64,000 bases of DNA, from NCBI RefSeq assembly GCF_918697925.1, contig NZ_CAKKMF010000005.1:1-64000 (forward strand), in the 5' to 3' direction. The notes beneath the pieces were generated by a model, which saw only the letters and a program-made list of their open reading frames with translations, was not told the DNA's origin and searched no databases. Of this stretch, positions 34,126 to 42,180 are shown piece after piece (the first letter of the stretch is position 1; each line of letters starts with the position of its first letter). Origin of the DNA: Arthrobacter sp. Bi26. GTDB taxonomy: Bacteria; Actinomycetota; Actinomycetes; Actinomycetales; Micrococcaceae. Made by a program: the position numbers and the translations under genes.

Positions 34126-34760
34126 TCGCCAGACCACCGGCGTCGGTGATTTACGACGTCGGGCTGACGCTTTCGCTGCCAGTGGCACTGTCAGTGGCCT
34201 CCGGTTTGAACGCCCTGGCGCACTGCATCGATGCCCTCTGGGCACCCCGCGCCGATCCCGTGAACGCGGCGCTCGCCGGTGAGGCCATGCGCCTGCTCGC
34301 CCGCGGACTGCCGGCTATCAAGGCAGACCCCTTCGGCGCGGCTGGCAGGGAACAGACCCTGAGCGGAGCGTTCCTGGCCGCGACGGCATTCGCCTCGGCC
34401 GGATCGGGGCTGCACCACAAGATCTGCCACGTCCTGGGCGGAACCTTCAATCTTCCGCACGCCCAGACGCACGCCGTGATACTCCCGCACGTTACTGCTC
34501 TCAACGTGGCCGCAGCGCCGGAAGCGGCAGCACGCATCGCCGCCGCGCTGGAGAGCGCGGGCGCCGTCACCGGGCTGCAACGCCTTTACAAATCACTCGA
34601 CGCCCCGCGCACCCTGCGGGAACTCGGACTTCGCGAAAACCACATCACCGAAGCTGTGGACCTCATACTGCCCCATGTGCCGCCGTCGAATCCCCGCAGC
34701 ATCGACGCTGCGGATCTGGAGCGGCTGCTGCACGCTGCTTGGAAGGAAAACACCCCATGA
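34126..34760 (+). pseudogene. C-terminal part of maleylacetate reductase
   Basis: The frame ARPPASVIYDVGLTLSLPVA, LSVASGLNALAHCIDALWAP, GLHHKICHVLGGTFNLPHAQ, THAVILPHV has the iron-type alcohol dehydrogenase C-terminal domain with metal-binding histidines (GLNALAHC, SGLHHKICH, PHAQTHA) of maleylacetate reductase. The NAD-binding N-terminal half is missing: the 5' side is the beheaded GH32 gene. The 3' end is intact and overlaps a small downstream frame. Confidence 0.82.
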
Positions 34761-34906
34761 TTTCACTGGTACACCACCTGGCACTGCTGTTCCATCTCAA
34801 CCGCAAACAGGATCTGGTCCTCTGGGAGGAGGACCTGGCGACGCCCGCTATCAAGCTGACGTCATCGGCCTGGGTGGGCTGGTACGAAGAAGACCCCGTG
34901 GCCTGA
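34757..34906 (+). CDS. 49-aa ORF overlapping the maleylacetate reductase stop, probably a remnant
   Basis: ATG overlaps the preceding TGA (ATGA), which is typical for the next gene of an operon. The frame MISLVHHLALLFHLNRKQDL has no family I recognise and stops after 49 codons; the reading frame seems to be disrupted. Up to 35071 there is nothing else recognisable. Confidence 0.3.
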   Translation: MISLVHHLALLFHLNRKQDLVLWEEDLATPAIKLTSSAWVGWYEEDPVA

Positions 34907-35071
34907 CGCAAATCGCCGGTCGAACGCAACGCTTCGGCAACTCACCCTCACCACCAACACTCAGGAATCGGCGTCCACCCAAGTAAACCACCGACCAGTC
35001 AGGCGCCTAACGCCCGTTGGGACCGTTCAACTTGAAGAATTCCGGGGCGGAAGGGTCATGAAAACCTCGGG

Positions 35072-36358
35072 CTAGGATCTTGCCTGATGGTCCGGGCGCT
35101 CCAGCACCCGGGACACCGTGTAGCCGATGACCAGGCCCCAGAACGCCGGGTGAATGTTGGCGAGGTTCGTCCCGGACATGGTCACCACGAATGTCACCAA
35201 GGACCCCAGTGTGAACGTCGTGGCGAAGGCGCTCACAAACGCTTGCTGGAGAGCGCGCAGCATGGCAATGCCGCCGAGGGCAAGGATGAACTCTCTGGGC
35301 GTGGCGAGCATAAGCCGGGTGAGGGTGGGAGCCAAGACGGCGCAGGCCATGGCCAGGACGCCGAACACCACGGCCGCTGTGTACTGACGCTGCCTGCTTC
35401 CTGAGGACGTCATGAGGGCGTTCGTCGGACCGGTCACGCAGGCTGAGACAGCACCGCAGCCGGCATTGATCAACGAAAACGCGCCCGAAACGATGGCGAA
35501 GACGTTGACCGGCGGATTGTGGCCTGCAGCACGGAGAACCGCGATGCCCTGGCCATTCTGAACGAACAACACAGTCAGTGCCAGGGGAACAACCAGCTCG
35601 AGCTGGGCGGCCCAGGTGAACTCAGGAAGGGTGAAGACCGGGGTGGCCAGAACCGGTCCGCCTTTTTGGATGGAAAATTGGCCACTTGCCGCCACAGCGA
35701 CACAACCAACCACAAGAGTACCGAGCACCGGCGGAAGAAACCTGCCCAGGGCGGGCACGGCCGTGAGGACCAGGAATGCGACCACCATCGGGGCAGCCAC
35801 CACAGGGTTAGCCTGGGTTGAACCAACAATGTCTGTGCCGAATTTCAGGAACACCGCGGCCACCATGGCCATGACGATCGGCATGGGAACCATTGCCATG
35901 GTCCTGCGGACCAAGCCGGTGGCACCCAGCGCGAGGATGAGCAATCCGGACGTGAAGAAGGCCCCCACCACCTCCGGAAAGGACAAGTGCTGCAGGGACG
36001 GACCCAGCAGCACCGTCCCGGGAATGGACCAGGCAAAGCCCAAGGGTTGCCGATAGAGGAGAGACATGACCAGAGTCGCCGCGCCACCCGAAAAAAGGAT
36101 GCCAAACACCCAAGAAGCGAGTTGACCTTCGGTTAGTCCTCCCGCCGTTCCCACGACCAAGGTAACGGCCATCGGGCCGGATGCGGAGAAGATGAGGCCG
36201 ATCACCCCGTTGGAAACATAGGGCAGGCCGAGGTCACGGAGAACCCGGCGTACGCTGGCGGGGCGAACGCCCGGACGTTCCAGCAGCGGTTGAGGCATCG
36301 GAGCCTCAACGGCCTCCACATGGGCGGCGGCGGGTAGGTCCTGACGGGATGACGGCAT
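35072..36358 (-). CDS. benE: BenE-family benzoate/proton symporter
   Basis: A 428-aa membrane protein with about twelve hydrophobic segments. Family features include SNGVIGLIFSASGPMAVTLV, FAWSIPGTVLLGP, FLKFGTDIVGSTQANPVVAA, VQNGQGIAVLRAAGHNPPVN and GCGAVSACVTGPTNALMTSS. ATG 36358 with AGGAG is preferred over upstream in-frame starts. Transports benzoate for the adjacent ben-cat genes. It follows catA on the same strand with 108 bp between, probably in one transcript. Confidence 0.93.
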   Translation of the reverse strand: MPSSRQDLPAAAHVEAVEAPMPQPLLERPGVRPASVRRVLRDLGLPYVSNGVIGLIFSASGPMAVTLVVGTAGGLTEGQLASWVFGILFSGGAATLVMSLLYRQPLGFAWSIPGTVLLGPSLQHLSFPEVVGAFFTSGLLILALGATGLVRRTMAMVPMPIVMAMVAAVFLKFGTDIVGSTQANPVVAAPMVVAFLVLTAVPALGRFLPPVLGTLVVGCVAVAASGQFSIQKGGPVLATPVFTLPEFTWAAQLELVVPLALTVLFVQNGQGIAVLRAAGHNPPVNVFAIVSGAFSLINAGCGAVSACVTGPTNALMTSSGSRQRQYTAAVVFGVLAMACAVLAPTLTRLMLATPREFILALGGIAMLRALQQAFVSAFATTFTLGSLVTFVVTMSGTNLANIHPAFWGLVIGYTVSRVLERPDHQARS

Positions 36359-36466
36359 TCGGGCTCCTGACAACGGCGGCAAAAGGCAGGCGCCCTGGAG
36401 CTTGCACTCCAGAGCGCCTCCGGTACCGGGCCGAGGCGCCGGCACCGATCGGTCAGCGGTCGCTTC

Positions 36467-37351
36467 TTACTTGTGCTGGCCTTCCTTGGCGAGCACGTAG
36501 TCATAGACCACTTCTTCGCCAGCCCCGCCATCCAGGCGCGTCTTGGGGTCCAGCATCAGTTCAGGCTTGACTGCCGAGGCGATGTCGTCCGCGTTGTGCG
36601 GGTCACCGGGGAAGTACAGCTGCTGAGTTACAGGCTGGAAGCCAGGCGCGGAAACCTTGATGTGGATGTGCGCCGGGCGCCAGGCGTGCCAGCCTGCCGC
36701 GCTGATCAGCTGCCCGCAGGCCCCGTCCGTGGGAATCTGGTAGGGAGCCGGGCGCATCGTGTTGATTTCGAAGCGGCCGTCGTCGTCTGCCTTGACTGTG
36801 GCACGGAAGAGCCACTCGGGGAGGCCCGGGGCGTACTGGGAGTAGAACCCGGCGCTGTCCGCATGCCAGATCTCCACCTGGGCGTCGTGGATCGGGTTAC
36901 CTTCCGTATCGGTGAAGTGGCCGCTGAAGTGCAGCGGCGTTCCCTCCTCGTCCTCACGCATCTCTACGGTGGCCGGGGTCGGGAGTACGGGGGACCCGGG
37001 CACGTAGTAAGGCCCCTCGATGGTACCCACGGTGCCGGGACGATCCTGGGAGTTGACGTCCTCCACGGTGTGCTCCAGCCACACGTCGAGGAACAGCGGC
37101 CACTCCCCGTCAGTTCCCACTTTGATGAGCCAGGCTTTGAGTGCGTTGTATTCCTCGTAAGTGACCTGGTGTTCGACGACGATGTCATTAGCGGCCTTAA
37201 TGAGTGCCCCCGCCAGCAGGCTCACCCTTTCCTTCGGCACATCCAGCCGCGAGAGCTTTCCCGAGGCGGTGAAGCGCTCCGTGGCCTTCGAGCCGGCCTC
37301 GATGGCAGTGCCCTCATTCTCTTTGCGGGCGTCCGTTTGGGTCTCAGTCAT
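36467..37351 (-). CDS. catA: Catechol 1,2-dioxygenase
   Basis: A 294-aa intradiol ring-cleaving enzyme converting catechol to cis,cis-muconate. N-terminal helical dimerisation domain, then the beta-sandwich. Fe(III) ligands are visible as Tyr in GTIEGPYYVPGSPV, Tyr in APYQIPTDGACG, and two His in WHAWRPAHIHIKVSAPGF. ATG 37351 is preceded by GGAG. It is divergent from benA; the 326-bp interval contains a palindrome at 37540. Confidence 0.95.
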   Translation of the reverse strand: MTETQTDARKENEGTAIEAGSKATERFTASGKLSRLDVPKERVSLLAGALIKAANDIVVEHQVTYEEYNALKAWLIKVGTDGEWPLFLDVWLEHTVEDVNSQDRPGTVGTIEGPYYVPGSPVLPTPATVEMREDEEGTPLHFSGHFTDTEGNPIHDAQVEIWHADSAGFYSQYAPGLPEWLFRATVKADDDGRFEINTMRPAPYQIPTDGACGQLISAAGWHAWRPAHIHIKVSAPGFQPVTQQLYFPGDPHNADDIASAVKPELMLDPKTRLDGGAGEEVVYDYVLAKEGQHK

Positions 37352-37539
37352 GGTGATCTCCACATTCCTCATTGAATAGGGCCAGGAAGTTCTCCCGCGC
37401 CCGCTGCGAAGCACTGGGGCAGTATTTCTCGTCTGCGGCGCAGTAATCGCGTGATGTCTGTCTCATCGTAGGTCCCGAATAAGGACGCTACAAATATCGA
37501 TTTGGCCGCTTTTTAGTCATGATGCGTACATAAAACCAC

Positions 37540-37556
37540 CCTTGGTTGAACCTAGG
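37540..37556. promoter_or_regulatory. Palindrome in the catA-benA divergent promoter region
   Basis: CCTTGGTTGAACCTAGG is a 17-bp inverted repeat with one mismatched pair and a central base, placed about midway (122 bp before benA, 189 bp before catA). It is a candidate site for the LuxR-type benzoate regulator or CatR. The rest of the interval shows AT-richer promoter sequence only. Confidence 0.5.
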
Positions 37557-37677
37557 CATTTACCTGATGTGAGAGGGGTCACGAGCGGCAAGACTGGTCT
37601 CCTAACGTCCGCTACGGGCACCCCGCCAGCCGGACCCGCCGCCCATTCGTCCAGCACTCTCCAATGAAGGAGCACGC

Positions 37678-39060
37678 ATGACCGAGAACCTGACCCATGT
37701 CCGCGAGGTCCTTGCCGACGCCGTGATCGACGACCGTGAGAACGGCGTGATCCGGGCCAAACGCGAAATTTTCACCGACGAGGAAATCTTCGAACTGGAG
37801 ATGAAGCACATCTTCGAGGGCAACTGGGTATACCTGGCCCACGAGTCCCAGATCCCCAACGTGGGGGACTACTTCACCACCAACATCGGCCGCACACCCG
37901 TGGTGATCACCCGGGACAAGGACGAAAACCTTAACTGCATCGTCAACGCCTGCTCCCACCGCGGCGCAATGCTGTGCCGCCGCAAGACGGACAACCGCAC
38001 CACTTTCACCTGCCCGTTCCACGGCTGGACCTTCAAGAACTCCGGTGAACTACTGAAGGTTAAAGACTCCCGTAACGCCGGCTATCCGGAGTCGTTCAAC
38101 AAAGAAGGCTCCCACGACCTCACCAAGGTTGCCCGCTTCGACTCCTACCGCGGCTTCCTCTTCGGTTCCCTCAAGGCCGATGTGCTCCCGCTCGAAGAGC
38201 ATCTGGGTGACGCCACCAAGGTGATCGACTCCATCGTGGACCAGTCCCCGGAGGGACTCGAAGTGCTGCGGGGTTCGTCCACCTACACCTATGACGGCAA
38301 CTGGAAGGTGCAGGCCGAGAACGGCGCCGATGGCTACCACGTCACGGCCGTGCACTGGAACTATGCTGCCACCACAGCCCGCCGCAGCGCCGGCGACTCC
38401 GCAAACACGACGAAAGCCATGGATGCCGGTAAGTGGGGCAAGGTCAAGGGCGGATTCTATTCCTACGACCACGGACACCTGCTCCTGTGGCAGGAATGGA
38501 CCAACCCGGAGGATCGCCCTCTGTGGGACCGCCGCGATGAGCTTGTGGCCAAGTATGGCGAGGAGCAGGCCAACTTCATGATCAACATCTCGCGGAACCT
38601 TTGCCTGTACCCGAATGTGTACATCATGGACCAGTTCTCTTCGCAGATCCGCCACTTCCGCCCCATCTCGGCGGACCAGACGGAGGTCACCATCTACTGC
38701 ATCGCTCCCAAGGGCGAGTCGCCGGAGAACCGTTCCAAGCGCATTCGCCAGTACGAAGACTTCTTCAACGCCACCGGCATGGCAACTCCTGACGACCTCG
38801 AGGAGTTCCGGTCCTGCAACAAGACCTACTGGGCCACAGCGGCGCCCTGGAACGACATGACCCGCGGATCCACCCATGAGATAGCCGGCCCGGACGAACA
38901 GGCCAAGGCGCTGGGCATGTCCAGGGTGATCGCTTCCGGCGTGCGCACGGAAGACGAGGGGCTTTACCCGATCCAGCACGGGTACTGGAAGGAAGTCATG
39001 GACCGGGCCCTGGTGGTGGAGGAACGCTCCGCACTGGATGCCGTTCCCGTCACTGCCTGA
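37678..39060 (+). CDS. benA: Benzoate 1,2-dioxygenase, large (alpha) subunit
   Basis: A 460-aa Rieske non-heme iron oxygenase subunit that with BenB and BenC converts benzoate to the cis-1,2-dihydrodiol. The Rieske cluster motif is [11 protein letters not shown] followed by CPFHGWTF (CxH-x17-CxxH, about residues 97-120); the mononuclear iron site is in [16 protein letters not shown] (Asp and His, about 220). Start ATG with AAGGAG. First gene of benABCD. Confidence 0.96.
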   Translation: MTENLTHVREVLADAVIDDRENGVIRAKREIFTDEEIFELEMKHIFEGNWVYLAHESQIPNVGDYFTTNIGRTPVVITRDKDENLNCIVNACSHRGAMLCRRKTDNRTTFTCPFHGWTFKNSGELLKVKDSRNAGYPESFNKEGSHDLTKVARFDSYRGFLFGSLKADVLPLEEHLGDATKVIDSIVDQSPEGLEVLRGSSTYTYDGNWKVQAENGADGYHVTAVHWNYAATTARRSAGDSANTTKAMDAGKWGKVKGGFYSYDHGHLLLWQEWTNPEDRPLWDRRDELVAKYGEEQANFMINISRNLCLYPNVYIMDQFSSQIRHFRPISADQTEVTIYCIAPKGESPENRSKRIRQYEDFFNATGMATPDDLEEFRSCNKTYWATAAPWNDMTRGSTHEIAGPDEQAKALGMSRVIASGVRTEDEGLYPIQHGYWKEVMDRALVVEERSALDAVPVTA

Positions 39061-39096
39061 CCGAAACCACCTGGAACAAAGAGAGTGCAAAACGCC

Positions 39097-39633
39097 ATGA
39101 CCAACCTGACCAAACCGGCCCCGTCACTCAAGACCTCCGAGGAGATCGCCACCCTCGAAACTGTCTGTGCCTTCCTATACAAGGAGGCCCGCCTGCTGGA
39201 TGACCGCCAGTTCGACGAGTGGCTCCAGTGCTACCACCCGGACTCCGAATTCTGGATGCCTGCGTGGGACGTGGATGACCGGCTCACCGAGGACCCGCAG
39301 AACGAGATATCACTCATCTACTACGACAACCGCGGTGGCATCGAGGACCGCGTGTTCCGAATCAAGACGGACCGGTCCTCAGCCACATCCCTCCCGGAGC
39401 CCCGTACCGGGCACAACATCACCGACATCGAGATCGAGGAGCACGACGGCGATCAGGTGAAGGTCCGTTTCAACTGGTTCACCCTGTACTTCCGCTACAA
39501 CACCACGGACACATACTTCGGGACCAGCTTCTACACCATCGATCTGGCCGGCGGGGAGCCGGTGATCCTCAAAAAGAAGGTCGTCCTGAAGAACGACTAC
39601 ATCCACCACGTGGTGGACGTTTACATGATCTGA
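39097..39633 (+). CDS. benB: Benzoate 1,2-dioxygenase, small (beta) subunit
   Basis: A 178-aa ring-hydroxylating dioxygenase beta subunit, structural partner of BenA in the alpha3beta3 oxygenase. Family marks are FLYKEARLLDDRQFDEWLQC, YHPDSEFWMPAWDVDD and the C-terminal strands ILKKKVVLKNDYIHHVVDVY. ATG 39097 has AAGAGAG in place; a GTG at 39085 is in frame but less likely. 36 bp after benA. Confidence 0.95.
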   Translation: MTNLTKPAPSLKTSEEIATLETVCAFLYKEARLLDDRQFDEWLQCYHPDSEFWMPAWDVDDRLTEDPQNEISLIYYDNRGGIEDRVFRIKTDRSSATSLPEPRTGHNITDIEIEEHDGDQVKVRFNWFTLYFRYNTTDTYFGTSFYTIDLAGGEPVILKKKVVLKNDYIHHVVDVYMI

Positions 39634-39722
39634 CGGCCCCGGCCGTTGAGAAATCCGTGCCCACCGGGCAGATCCGCACATTCCCGGGCCGCGACGACGC
39701 GACCCACAGCCAGGAGGAAATC

Positions 39723-41294
39723 ATGGGCCACAAGGTAGCCCTCAGCTTCGAGGACGGCGTCACTAAAGTCATCAAGGTCGGCGACTACGAGACAGTGATG
39801 GATGCAGCATACAAGGCACGCATCAACATTCCATCAGACTGTCGGGACGGTGCCTGCGGCACCTGCAAGGCCTTTTGCGATTCCGGCTCCTTTGATCCGG
39901 GAGACTACATTGACGACGCCATGACGGAGGAAGAGCTCGACAAGGGGTACATGCTCACATGCCAGGCGGTGCCGGAATCCGACCTGGCCATCCAGATCCC
40001 CGCCACCTCGGAATCCGCCAAAACGGCCGCCAGCACATTCACTTCCACCGTGAAGGAACTGAACAGGCACTCGGAAACCACTGTTTCCTTCACCCTGGAG
40101 GTCGAAAACCGGGACGCCCTGGCCTTCCTCCCGGGCCAGTACGTCAACCTCAAGGTCCTCGGAACCGATGCGGAGCGCTCCTATTCCTTCAGTAGCGGCC
40201 CAGAGGTGCAGGACGCTGCGTTCATGGTGCGGGTGACGCCGCAAGGTGCCATGTCGGAATACCTGCGGGACAGGGCAGCCGTGGGTGACACCATCGAATT
40301 TTCGGGTCCCTACGGCTCGTTCTTCCTGCGCGAGCCCAAACGGCCCTTGCTGCTCCTGGCAGGCGGCACCGGCCTGGCCCCGTTGCTGTCAATCCTTGAG
40401 AAACTCTCCGAGAACCCACCGTCCACCCCTGTCCATCTGATTTACGGCCTGACCCGCGAGGCAGACATTGTGGGCCTGGATTGGCTGCGGGAATACGAGG
40501 CGAAGCTCCCCGGCTTTACTTGGGACTACATTGCCTCCGAGCCGGGGACGTCTGCACCGCACACGGGATACGTCACACAGATCATCGCGCCCGCCCACCT
40601 CAACGACGGTGATGTTGACATCTACCTATGCGGTCCGCCTCCGATGGTCAATGCTGTTTCGAAGTGGCTGGACGCCGAGGGCATCAAGCCCGCCAACTTC
40701 TACTTCGAGCGGTTCGCCCCGAAGGAAACCACCGGCGGCGACGCTGAGACAGGGGCGCCTGCGGACGCCGCAAAGATCGCGGCAGAAGGCGACAGGATGA
40801 GCCGTGGCGAGGCAGTCTCGTCGCTTGAGACGGGCCGGCTGGATTTCCGCAAGGAGGACAGCTTCGCACAGCTGGACGCCCGCATGGGCCTGGAGCTGGC
40901 CGTGAGCGAGCTGCTGCTGGGCCGCCTCAGCGAAGAGCAGCTGCGACAGTTCCGGCGCCTCGCCGAGGCCACCAAACGCTCCGTCGCCGGGGGCACCATC
41001 CAGGAGCCGGAGGAGTTCGCGCGGACCAATGAGGAGTTCCACGAATACCTCTTTATGATCTGCGACAACCCGATGCTGCTGGAGTCCTACCGCCGGCTTG
41101 ACGTCCACGCGCAGATGGCGGCTGCGTTCGAGGCGGGAACCCCGATCTTCGAGCGGGTTACGCAGGATCACCTCGAGATTGTCGAGGCGTTCGAGCGCCA
41201 GGACAGGGAGCGGGTGCGGGAAGTCATCACGGCCCATGCGCGTGACGCCAAGGAAACCATGGCCGGGGCCATCGACGCCAAAGTGGCCCACTAA
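39723..41294 (+). CDS. benC: Benzoate dioxygenase reductase BenC with fused FCD-like C-terminal domain
   Basis: A 523-aa electron-transfer component. Residues 1-95 are a 2Fe-2S ferredoxin (Cys40, Cys45, Cys48 in CRDGACGTC, fourth in LTCQAVP); about 105-345 is the FAD/NADH reductase (RSYSFSSGPEVQD, LLLAGGTGLAPLLSILEKL, LCGPPPMVNAVSKWL). Proteobacterial BenC ends there at about 340 aa. The last ~170 residues (ARMGLELAVSELLLGRLSEE ... NEEFHEYLF, DNPMLLESYRRL, DHLEIVEAFERQDRERVREV) fit the FCD effector domain of GntR regulators but without its DNA-binding domain. SD AGGAGG; stop overlaps benD start (TAATG). Confidence 0.93.
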   Translation: MGHKVALSFEDGVTKVIKVGDYETVMDAAYKARINIPSDCRDGACGTCKAFCDSGSFDPGDYIDDAMTEEELDKGYMLTCQAVPESDLAIQIPATSESAKTAASTFTSTVKELNRHSETTVSFTLEVENRDALAFLPGQYVNLKVLGTDAERSYSFSSGPEVQDAAFMVRVTPQGAMSEYLRDRAAVGDTIEFSGPYGSFFLREPKRPLLLLAGGTGLAPLLSILEKLSENPPSTPVHLIYGLTREADIVGLDWLREYEAKLPGFTWDYIASEPGTSAPHTGYVTQIIAPAHLNDGDVDIYLCGPPPMVNAVSKWLDAEGIKPANFYFERFAPKETTGGDAETGAPADAAKIAAEGDRMSRGEAVSSLETGRLDFRKEDSFAQLDARMGLELAVSELLLGRLSEEQLRQFRRLAEATKRSVAGGTIQEPEEFARTNEEFHEYLFMICDNPMLLESYRRLDVHAQMAAAFEAGTPIFERVTQDHLEIVEAFERQDRERVREVITAHARDAKETMAGAIDAKVAH

Positions 41295-42121
41295 TGGCAG
41301 CACCGTACGCGGGACAGTTCCTTACCCCGGGCCGGTACGCTGGCAAGGTGGCCATGGTGACAGGAGCGGGCCAGGGCATCGGCCAGAAGGTCGCCCAGCG
41401 CATTGCTGCCGAGGGCGGCAACGTCGTCCTGGTAGATCGGGCCGACGTGGTCCACGACGTGGCGCGGGGGATCGTGGCAGCGGCCCAAGATTCCGGTTCC
41501 GGAGGCTCGGCCACCTCGGTGACCGTTGATCTCGAGACCTTCTCTGGAGCGCAGCAGGCCGTCGAGGCGGCGCTTGCCGCCCACGGCCGGGTCGACGTGC
41601 TAGTGAACAACGTCGGCGGCACCATCTGGGCCCGCCCCTACGAAGAGTACGACGAGGACAAGATCGAGAAGGAGGTCCGGCGTTCGCTGTTCCCTACCCT
41701 TTGGACCTGCCGGGCCGTGCTTCCGTCCATGCTGCAACAGGGCTCGGGTACCATTGTCAACGTTTCCTCCGTGGCCACCCGCGGGCTGCACCGCGTCCCG
41801 TATGCGGCGGCGAAGGGCGGGGTCAATGCCCTGACCCAGTCATTGGCGATGGAAGTCGCCGGGCGCGGCATCCGCGTGGTCGCCACCGCTCCAGGCGGCA
41901 CCGAGGCTCCGCCCCGCAAGGTCATGCGGGGGCCGCAGACCGAATCCGCTACGGAGAAGGCCTGGTACCAGGTGATCGTCGACCAAACCATGGAGTCCTC
42001 CTTCATGAAGCGCTACGGCACCCTGGATGAACAGGCCGCGCCCATTGTGTTCCTTGGATCGGATGAAGCGTCCTACTTGACCGGGAGCATCCTTCCAGTC
42101 GCCGGCGGGGACCTGGGCTAA
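41294..42121 (+). CDS. benD: Benzoate cis-diol dehydrogenase (SDR)
   Basis: A 275-aa SDR, 1,6-dihydroxycyclohexa-2,4-diene-1-carboxylate dehydrogenase, which oxidises and decarboxylates the benzoate diol to catechol. Glycine motif GAGQGIGQKVAQRI, LVNNVGGTIWARPYEEYDED (typical for BenD), catalytic Ser/Tyr/Lys in NVSSVATRGLHRVPYAAAKG, and C-terminal FLGSDEASYLTGSILPVAGG. Its start overlaps the benC stop. Confidence 0.95.
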   Translation: MAAPYAGQFLTPGRYAGKVAMVTGAGQGIGQKVAQRIAAEGGNVVLVDRADVVHDVARGIVAAAQDSGSGGSATSVTVDLETFSGAQQAVEAALAAHGRVDVLVNNVGGTIWARPYEEYDEDKIEKEVRRSLFPTLWTCRAVLPSMLQQGSGTIVNVSSVATRGLHRVPYAAAKGGVNALTQSLAMEVAGRGIRVVATAPGGTEAPPRKVMRGPQTESATEKAWYQVIVDQTMESSFMKRYGTLDEQAAPIVFLGSDEASYLTGSILPVAGGDLG

Positions 42122-42180
42122 GTGTCTGGCTGGATGCCCGCCGCCAAAGCCACGCCGCCCGCCGCGGTAGACTTGCGGCT

